From Ignavibacteria bacterium (GTDB taxonomy: Bacteria > Bacteroidota > Ignavibacteria > Kapaibacteriales > UBA961), in assembly GCA_947491315.1 (NCBI GenBank), contig CANLII010000016.1:1-50738 (forward strand): a stretch of DNA of 50,738 bases, written 5' to 3'. Below the pieces are notes generated by a model. That model did no database searches. It was not told the origin of the DNA and was given only the letters and a program-made list of their open reading frames with translations. Of the stretch, positions 45,021 through 50,738 are shown in pieces (positions within the stretch are counted from its first letter, which is position 1; each line of letters starts with the position of its first letter). Made by a program: the position numbers and the translations under genes.

Positions 45021-46976
45021 ATGGATATATCCATCATTATCGTGAATTACAATGTCAAGGATTTCCTTGCGCAATGTCTTTCTTCCCTGCGTAATGCGCT
45101 TGATGGCATAGTATCGGAAATCATCATTATTGACAATGATTCACAAGATGGATCCAAAGACTATCTTCCCAAGAAGTTTCCTGAAGCATCTTATACATGG
45201 CTGGATACAAATATCGGCTTTGGGGCAGCAAATAATATCGGCATTCAACAGGCCAAGGGCAATTATATTCTGCTTCTCAATCCTGATACTTTGATTGAAA
45301 AAGACACTATACGAATGATGATGTCATTCATGGACAAAGAGCCTAAAACCGGCATTGCGGGTTGTAGAGTATTGAATGCGGATGGCACTTTTCAACTTGC
45401 TTGCAGGCGAGGATTACCAACTCCATGGGCATCGTTTTGCAAACTGTTTGGCTTGCAATCGCTGTTTCCGAAATCTCCACTCTTTGCACGATACAATCTC
45501 ACTTATAAAAGCGAAATGGAAACCTATGATGTGGATGCCTTGATTGGCGCATTCATGTTTTGCAGACGCGAGACACTGCTTGCATCAGGAGGTTTCGACA
45601 CCGATTTCTTCATGTATGGAGAAGATCTCGATCTCTGTCATAGAGTAAAAAAACTTGGATGGGATATCCGATATTATCATGAACCCACCATCATTCATTT
45701 TAAGGGGGAAAGTTCAAGAAGAAGCTCCATGAATGAGATTATGGTGTTTTATGATGCAATGGAGATTTTTGCTAAAAAGCATTTTGGAAGCTCCAGATTC
45801 TTTCTGTTCTTCCTCAAAATTGGCATCAAATCAAGAGCAATGGTTGCTACTGTTGAAAAACACTTCAGCGATATGCTTCTCTTGTTTTTTGATATCTTCA
45901 GCATCATTGGTTCTTTACTTTTTGCAACGGATATTAGATTTGGCAATCCATTTGCATTCCCGGATTATGCCTATCCAACAGTATTCATGGCTATGACAGT
46001 AGTAACCATCGGTTCACTCTTAGTCTCAGGAGCATATTTCGAATATGGGGGAAAAGTCAGGCCAATACTCATGGGGTATTTTGCAGCATTTTTTATACTT
46101 TCTTCTCTCACATACTTCTTTAATGACTTTGCTTTCAGTCGCGGCGTCTTGCTGATGTCCATGGGATTTGCACTGAGTATTTCAATAATTGTACGACTAG
46201 TTTGGCATGCTTATCATACAATCAAGGGAAAAAAGGCAGATAAGAGAGTCATGATTCTCGGTTGGAATGAGCATGAATCCGACATCATTGATGCATTACA
46301 TACTGCTGACACCCATAATGCCATCATCGTGGGTAGGATTTTGATACATGCACACGATCCGCAGCAGACATATATCCCTTTATTGGGAGAATTCTCGGCT
46401 TTGGAGTCAATCATTGCCCATCATTCAATTGATGAAGTCTTGATCATCGATAAGCACATAGATTCGGATCAAATCATGACTTTATCCATGAAATTACAAT
46501 CACAAAATGTGCGCATTCATGCAGTACATGAATATGATGATGTGATTGTTTCTCATATTGCAGAAGATATTTCAGGTATATCGCCCGACATACCGATTGT
46601 CAATCTCAGACTCTTCAGACATCGCCTCATCAAAAGAATCGGAGATATCTCTCTTTCCCTTTTCTTTTTGAGTCTTGGTCTCCCACTCGTATTTTTGTTA
46701 TCAGACAAGCCGTTTGTGTTTCTAAAAACATTGACGGATGTTATATTTGGTCGAATCAGCATCATCGGAGTGTATCAAAGAGATGCATCATTTCCAGATG
46801 CTTTGCCCGGCATGACTGGATTGGCACTGATTGGTAATCCCGAAATGATGTCCAAAACAGCCATTCATAATTTGGATGCTCATTATATTCGCTATCACAC
46901 TCCCGGTCTTGACTTGGAGATACTATTGAAACATCTTGTAAGGAAAGGTTTACGTGGCTTCAAACTTCGTTCTTGA
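45021..46976 (+). CDS. GT2 glycosyltransferase fused to a shortened polyprenyl glycosylphosphotransferase domain
   Basis: The 651-residue fusion has a GT2 domain at 1-265 ([35 protein letters not shown] at 85-91, and [13 protein letters not shown] at 198-210). Four hydrophobic segments at about 286-302, 319-340, 348-366 and 374-393 follow. A Rossmann-like domain spans 408-520 ([10 protein letters not shown]). The tail at 536-651 resembles the ends of sugar-1-phosphate transferases: [18 protein letters not shown], then [24 protein letters not shown] and [16 protein letters not shown]. The middle of that last domain, which normally holds the catalytic Asp-Glu pair, is missing. Its 3' end overlaps accA by 23 bases. 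Confidence 0.75.
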   Translation: MDISIIIVNYNVKDFLAQCLSSLRNALDGIVSEIIIIDNDSQDGSKDYLPKKFPEASYTWLDTNIGFGAANNIGIQQAKGNYILLLNPDTLIEKDTIRMMMSFMDKEPKTGIAGCRVLNADGTFQLACRRGLPTPWASFCKLFGLQSLFPKSPLFARYNLTYKSEMETYDVDALIGAFMFCRRETLLASGGFDTDFFMYGEDLDLCHRVKKLGWDIRYYHEPTIIHFKGESSRRSSMNEIMVFYDAMEIFAKKHFGSSRFFLFFLKIGIKSRAMVATVEKHFSDMLLLFFDIFSIIGSLLFATDIRFGNPFAFPDYAYPTVFMAMTVVTIGSLLVSGAYFEYGGKVRPILMGYFAAFFILSSLTYFFNDFAFSRGVLLMSMGFALSISIIVRLVWHAYHTIKGKKADKRVMILGWNEHESDIIDALHTADTHNAIIVGRILIHAHDPQQTYIPLLGEFSALESIIAHHSIDEVLIIDKHIDSDQIMTLSMKLQSQNVRIHAVHEYDDVIVSHIAEDISGISPDIPIVNLRLFRHRLIKRIGDISLSLFFLSLGLPLVFLLSDKPFVFLKTLTDVIFGRISIIGVYQRDASFPDALPGMTGLALIGNPEMMSKTAIHNLDAHYIRYHTPGLDLEILLKHLVRKGLRGFKLRS

Positions 46977-47910
46977 ATTCGAAAAACCAATCATAGAGCT
47001 TGAGCAAAAAGTCAGCGAAATGCGCAGTCTTCCAAATGCTCAGGAGATAGAATCGCAAATCCTTGAATTGGAAGCGAATATTGAAGACTTACGCTCCAAT
47101 ATTTTCGCGCATCTCACACGCTGGCAAAGAGTGCAAATAGCTCGTCATCCGGAAAGACCATATACCCTTGATTATCTCAATTTTACTTTTTCTGACTTTA
47201 TGGAATTGCATGGTGATCGTGGTTATCGCGATGATCCGGCAATTGTCGGTGGATTGGCCAAATTGGATGGAATTCCTGTAATGGTTATTGGTCACCAAAA
47301 AGGAAGAGATACGAAATCAAATCTTTACAGAAATTTCGGCATGCCCAATCCTGAGGGTTATCGTAAAGCAAAAAGACTCATGCTTTTGGCTGAAAAATTT
47401 AATGTACCTGTCATTTGTTTGCTCGACACACCTGGCGCATTTCCCGGAATCGAAGCCGAAGAGCGAGGACAAGCACAAGCAATTGCAGATAATCTACTCG
47501 TGATGTCAGGTCTTCGTACCCCTATCATCATCTGCGTCATCGGTGAAGGCGCTTCTGGCGGTGCGCTTGGCATTGGCGTAGGCGATAGAGTTTTGATGCT
47601 TGAAAATGCATGGTATTCAGTGATTGCACCTGAATCTTGCTCAAGCATTTTATGGAGAAGTTGGGATTTCAAAGAACAAGCTGCAGAGGCATTAAAATTA
47701 ACAGCTCCGGATTTGCAACAATTCGGCATCATTGATAGAATTATTCCAGAACCCACTGGTGGAGCGCACCGCGCACCGATTGACATGTTTGAAACACTCA
47801 AGAATATTTTTGTGGAAGAATTAAAAAAACTGATGTCCAAAGACCTCCAGACTCTGGTTCAAGAAAGAAGAGACAAATTCGCCGGAATGGGTGTGTGGAC
47901 GGAGTCTTGA
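46954..47910 (+). CDS. accA: acetyl-CoA carboxylase carboxyltransferase alpha subunit
   Basis: AccA with AccD transfers carboxyl from carboxybiotin to acetyl-CoA, making malonyl-CoA for fatty acids. At 318 residues it has an N-terminal coiled region, [61 protein letters not shown] and [17 protein letters not shown]. The GTG at 46954 is preceded by AAGGAAAGG and lies inside the 3' end of the glycosyltransferase gene. accD is not in the window. Confidence 0.96.
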   Translation: MASNFVLEFEKPIIELEQKVSEMRSLPNAQEIESQILELEANIEDLRSNIFAHLTRWQRVQIARHPERPYTLDYLNFTFSDFMELHGDRGYRDDPAIVGGLAKLDGIPVMVIGHQKGRDTKSNLYRNFGMPNPEGYRKAKRLMLLAEKFNVPVICLLDTPGAFPGIEAEERGQAQAIADNLLVMSGLRTPIIICVIGEGASGGALGIGVGDRVLMLENAWYSVIAPESCSSILWRSWDFKEQAAEALKLTAPDLQQFGIIDRIIPEPTGGAHRAPIDMFETLKNIFVEELKKLMSKDLQTLVQERRDKFAGMGVWTES

Positions 47911-47914
47911 CATC

Positions 47915-49081
47915 GTGACCTCCAAGACCATTTTATATGTAGTCAATGCAATAGTCCCCGAAGAAATAAGAGCCGAGAAAATATGCTCTGCTCTTGCGAA
48001 CATGGGACATCGCGTCATCATTGTATGCAAATGGTCGGGCGAGGATAACATTCGCGAAAACTCTCAGGGTTATCTTATCTCTCGGATAAAAAGAAATAAG
48101 CACTTAACTCTATGTATCCCCGGCAATCCAATTTGGACAAATGCGATACAAGATCATATTCAGGAATTCAAACCGGATATCATCATCTGCAGAGAGATGC
48201 TTCTCATGTTATCCTGCACAAAAGCCGCAAAAGGTCGGAATATTCCCCTTATTTTGGACATGGCAGAGCATTATCCTGCAGCAATGCGTGAATGGAAGAA
48301 ATACAGCCAAAATCCACTTTCGCGATTCCTCGTTCACACACTTCCACTCCTAGATTTGATCGAATCTCATGCAGTGAAACATGCAGATGCAATCATAACG
48401 GTTTGCGAAGAACAAAATCAAAGATTGCAAAGTCAGTATTCATACCTAAAAGAAGCTCTTTTCATAGTTCACAATACCCCTGAGAAGTCAATATTCAATG
48501 ATGTGATTCCAAGATGCAATATCCCACCCATCACATTTGGTCATCACGGTTATTTGACGCTTGAAAGAAATTTGACGAACTTGGTTTTGGGATTCGACAT
48601 CGCAGCAAAACATTTCCCTCATATCAAATTACTGATAGCCGGAACAGGTGAAACATTCGATGATGTTTCAAGACTTGTCAATACAGTTTCATCAAGAGAT
48701 AGAATTCACTTGACCGGACCATATAAAGCCAAGGACTTGTCAGATCTCTACAATAGAACTGATATCGGAATATTACCGTATTCTGAGCAAGAATTCAGAC
48801 AATTCACATTACCAAATAAGGCTTTTGACTATATGGCCTGTGGTAAACCAATCATTTCATCTGGTTTACAACCTATGAAACGCCTTTTGGATGAAACAGG
48901 TGCCGGAATCTATGGTCCATGCTCAAGTCCCGAGGACATTTCACTCATGATTGAGCGCATGATGGAAGCAGATATTCAAACGATGTCCGCAAGAGGTCAT
49001 CAGGCATTTTTGAGCAAATATCACTGGGAAAATGAAGTGGAGCAATTGCAATCTGCGCTGATATTTGCGATTAAAAAGTAA
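47915..49081 (+). CDS. GT4-type glycosyltransferase
   Basis: This GT-B enzyme has 388 residues from the GTG at 47915, four bases after the accA stop. An in-frame GTG at 47891 would overlap accA. It opens MTSKTILYVVNAIVPEEIRA and later has FGHHGYLTLERNL, LLIAGTGETF, RIHLTGPYKAKDLSDLYNRT, IGILPYSEQEFRQFTLPNKA and FDYMACGKPIISS with the Glu/Lys region of GT4 nucleotide-sugar binding. It probably builds a surface glycan; donor and acceptor are unknown. Confidence 0.85.
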   Translation: MTSKTILYVVNAIVPEEIRAEKICSALANMGHRVIIVCKWSGEDNIRENSQGYLISRIKRNKHLTLCIPGNPIWTNAIQDHIQEFKPDIIICREMLLMLSCTKAAKGRNIPLILDMAEHYPAAMREWKKYSQNPLSRFLVHTLPLLDLIESHAVKHADAIITVCEEQNQRLQSQYSYLKEALFIVHNTPEKSIFNDVIPRCNIPPITFGHHGYLTLERNLTNLVLGFDIAAKHFPHIKLLIAGTGETFDDVSRLVNTVSSRDRIHLTGPYKAKDLSDLYNRTDIGILPYSEQEFRQFTLPNKAFDYMACGKPIISSGLQPMKRLLDETGAGIYGPCSSPEDISLMIERMMEADIQTMSARGHQAFLSKYHWENEVEQLQSALIFAIKK

Positions 49082-49118
49082 TTCAGCCCATATGCATCCG
49101 ATTATTCAAGGTTTTTTG

Positions 49119-49126
49119 TAAATTTG
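49119..49126 (+). promoter_or_regulatory. candidate -7 box (TAAATTTG) of the following gene
   Basis: TAAATTTG fits TAnnTTTG in the 55-base gap, only 10 bases before the ATG at 49137. If real, translation may start at a later in-frame ATG (49143 or 49152) or on a very short leader. Confidence 0.3.
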
Positions 49127-49136
49127 CAGTCAAAAT

Positions 49137-49928
49137 ATGAGAATGAATCACATGGAACACCCCGATACTCAAGGCAATTGTGCCGTGCTTATCGTATCAT
49201 GTGACAAATACAAGGATTTATGGGGACCATGCATAACCTTGTTCAGAAGATTTTGGAATGATTGTCCATATCCGGTTTATCTCTTATCTAATACGGTAAG
49301 AGCTGATTTTCCGAATATCACATCCTTAGTAACCGGTACAGATGTATCTTGGTCTGACAATCTTCTGTTTGCACTTGAATCAATACCTTGTAGCCATGTT
49401 TTGCTATATATAGAAGATTTATTTCTTGTAAATCCAGTTGCATCGCAAACAATTCATTCTTTGATTGAGCAATGCGTGAGAGAAGATTGGAATTATCTTC
49501 GGTTAAATCCAACTCCGAACGGTGATATGCATATTGATGATTTCATTAGTGAGATTTCACCTGGATCAGTATATCGTTCATCCGTGGTTTTTTCGGTTTG
49601 GAAGTTGGAAACATTGAAACAAACACTTAAATCCGGTGAGTCTGCTTGGGATTTTGAAGAAATTGGAACTGCAAGAACTGATTCGTATTTGAAGTTTTAT
49701 GCCTCCAATCAGGAATTGCTTCCGGCATGCAATACAGTTATCAAGGGCGTGTGGGAATTAGAAGCCCTAAGAAAGATAAAAGAGTTAGGCATCGAGCTGG
49801 ATGTACAATCTAGAAGATCTATGTCTTCATATGAATATCTGATCTGGAAACTCAAACAGCTTAGATCATTGTTATTTCATCTGATGCCACATTCATCAAA
49901 AAGAAAAATTAGATCTATTTTTCGATGA
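49137..49928 (+). CDS. conserved hypothetical protein of glycosyltransferase-like type
   Basis: The 263-residue protein has an N-terminal alpha/beta domain (CAVLIVSCDKYKDLWGPC, then YPVYLLSNT) and WSDNLLFALESIPCSHVLLYIEDLFLV, where EDLF may take the place of a DxD motif. It resembles uncharacterised GT-A-like proteins in surface-polysaccharide loci. A basic C-terminus (SSKRKIRSIFR) follows an amphipathic helix. The in-frame ATGs at 49143 and 49152 are alternative starts. Its place next to a GT4 gene supports a glycan role, but I cannot name a reaction. Confidence 0.55.
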   Translation: MRMNHMEHPDTQGNCAVLIVSCDKYKDLWGPCITLFRRFWNDCPYPVYLLSNTVRADFPNITSLVTGTDVSWSDNLLFALESIPCSHVLLYIEDLFLVNPVASQTIHSLIEQCVREDWNYLRLNPTPNGDMHIDDFISEISPGSVYRSSVVFSVWKLETLKQTLKSGESAWDFEEIGTARTDSYLKFYASNQELLPACNTVIKGVWELEALRKIKELGIELDVQSRRSMSSYEYLIWKLKQLRSLLFHLMPHSSKRKIRSIFR

Positions 49929-50058
49929 AATTGAAATAGAAGCAACGTAGTTAGTATCGAACTTGTCTTTACGTAAGAGATGAATGGGTCGTATCCTCCT
50001 ATTCACGCGTGATGACACATTGTGGGATGCAGAAAGCCAACTGCATTACTTTTTTATA

Positions 50059-50095
50059 TGCGCCAGGGATAGCGCAATTTTTTGCCATGAGGCAA
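50059..50095 (+). promoter_or_regulatory. two short hairpins ahead of the right-edge gene
   Basis: TGCGC/GCGCA (50059-50063 and 50072-50076, 8-base loop) is followed by ATTTTTT, then TTGCC/GGCAA (50082-50086 and 50091-50095, loop ATGA). The first has a weak terminator form; the second lies 12 bases before the ATG at 50108 and could mask it. The rest of the 179-base gap 49929-50107 shows no gene or clear -7 box. Confidence 0.35.
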
Positions 50096-50107
50096 TGTGA
50101 GTGTATT

Positions 50108-50738
50108 ATGAGTTATCCAACACCTGATTCGGATAACAATTCTTTTAATGAGAATTCCGAATCACAAAAACCAATCTATTCCTCTGATGGGAATAATTCA
50201 TCCGCAGGCGATGATGCCTCGGGATTAGGTAATCAAGAAAGGGAGAGAAAACCAAGGACGCCCTATCGTTCCCATGGTAAACCTTCTGATGAGGAAAGAC
50301 CTTCTGATGAATCCGGAAGTAGTCAACATGTTTCTCGCTCTGAATATCAAGGTCGTTCCGACTATCGCAGACCTTCCTATGGCGATAATCGCTATGAGCG
50401 AAGGGATTTCCAACAAAAGCCATATAGTCCACAAGAGAATTATCGCCCAAACAATTATGGCGGTGATCGTCAAAATCGTGATTATCAGCCAAGATATGGT
50501 CGCACTCCGGAAGGTGGCTCAGGTGGTTATAGACAAGACTATAGACCTCGTCGTGAATATGGTGATCGTCCGCAATATAGCCGTCCCGGCGCTTTAGATA
50601 ATCGTGGTAGCGGTGGTGGTGGTTTCGACAATCGTGGTAGCGGTGGTGGTGGTTTCGACAATCGTGGTAGCGGTGGCGGTGGATATGAAAAGCGTGTTGG
50701 TGGCGGTTTCGACAACCGTGTAGGCGGTGGTGGTTTCG
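50108..50738 (+). CDS. Gly/Arg/Tyr/Asp-rich protein, N-terminal part (cut by window edge)
   Basis: The frame starts at ATG 50108 (MSYPTPDSDNNSFNENSESQ) and is open for 210 codons to the right edge. It first is Ser/Asn/Asp-rich, then carries many Arg-Arg, Tyr-Arg and Gly-Asp-Arg groups. It ends in DNRGSGGGGF-type repeats. No folded domain is reached. Such RGG/RGY-rich tracts precede RNA-acting enzymes in Bacteroidota, for example RluB-type pseudouridine synthases and DEAD-box helicases. The identity of this gene depends on sequence beyond the window. Confidence 0.7.
   Translation, partial: MSYPTPDSDNNSFNENSESQKPIYSSDGNNSSAGDDASGLGNQERERKPRTPYRSHGKPSDEERPSDESGSSQHVSRSEYQGRSDYRRPSYGDNRYERRDFQQKPYSPQENYRPNNYGGDRQNRDYQPRYGRTPEGGSGGYRQDYRPRREYGDRPQYSRPGALDNRGSGGGGFDNRGSGGGGFDNRGSGGGGYEKRVGGGFDNRVGGGGF
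50597..50737 (+). repeat. 30-bp tandem repeat encoding DNRGSGGGGF
   Basis: There are three 30-base units at 50597-50626, 50627-50656 and 50657-50686, the first two nearly identical and the third ending in GGY. They are followed by shorter related units at 50687-50710 (EKRVGGGF) and 50711-50737 (DNRVGGGGF). All lengths are multiples of three, so the frame is kept. The array continues to the window edge. Confidence 0.9.

Noticed and set aside
50145-50492. His/Arg-rich minus-strand frame at the right edge
   Set aside because: Antisense of the Gly/Arg/Tyr-rich coding region starting at 50108; low-complexity codons keep it open.

Overview
The window is about 50.7 kb of low-GC (roughly 40%) bacterial chromosome, densely packed with housekeeping and envelope genes. 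I see no tRNA or rRNA gene, CRISPR array, insertion sequence, integrase or phage module. The best reading is a Gram-negative member of the Bacteroidota/Chlorobiota (FCB) group, possibly an Ignavibacteria- or Kapabacteria-like lineage. Support comes from a type IX secretion (T9SS) plug-like protein, a protein with a T9SS C-terminal sorting domain, a DUF2723 glycosyltransferase, an IgGFc-binding surface protein, LPS genes (waaA, lptB, an lpxH-like gene), and several intergenic copies of the Bacteroidota-type -7 box TAnnTTTG. The species cannot be named from sequence reading alone.

Layout. 1-4.5 kb (minus strand): a copper-type HMA protein, a tRNA-dihydrouridine synthase and a very long tRNA(Ile)-lysidine synthetase (tilS). 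The tilS reading frame breaks inside a 24-bp tandem repeat. 4.6-13 kb: a DUF2723 membrane glycosyltransferase, 5-formyl-THF cyclo-ligase, an orphan SF2 helicase, rimM and priA. 13.1-17.5 kb (plus): an envelope block with an HtrA protease, lptB, a second ABC ATPase, a lytic transglycosylase lipoprotein and lgt. 17.5-22.3 kb (minus): a tightly coupled run of outer-membrane barrel, HAD hydrolase, DUF1207 protein, T9SS plug-like protein and waaA. 22.4-30.8 kb (plus): pta, a T9SS cargo protein overlapping an IgGFc-binding/beta-barrel fusion, then rhodanese, flavin reductase, SDR epimerase and a MurG homologue, then a SPOR protein.

30.8-40.1 kb (minus) is one long co-directional run: infC-rpmI-rplT-pheS, then lolD, plsC, a Yip1 protein, an LpxH-like phosphoesterase, manA, folD, a cobalamin adenosyltransferase and hutI. 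It carries unusual RNA-level structure: an infC with no ATG start, three hairpins between rpmI and rplT, and a perfect intrinsic terminator abutting pheS. 40.1-50.7 kb: lysS (divergent from infC across a 16-bp perfect palindrome), glycosyltransferases, a membrane-anchored PHP-like protein, a THUMP methyltransferase, a GT2 fused to a shortened sugar-phosphotransferase domain, accA, two more sugar-related genes, and the start of a Gly/Arg/Tyr-rich gene cut by the window edge.

Together the genes serve translation, one-carbon and acetyl metabolism, and building and decorating the outer membrane. I do not see a self-evident new multi-gene system. The most distinctive items are the frameshifted repeat tail of TilS, the GT2/truncated-PGT fusion, the IgGFc-binding/barrel fusion, and the regulatory structures around infC-rpmI-rplT-pheS.
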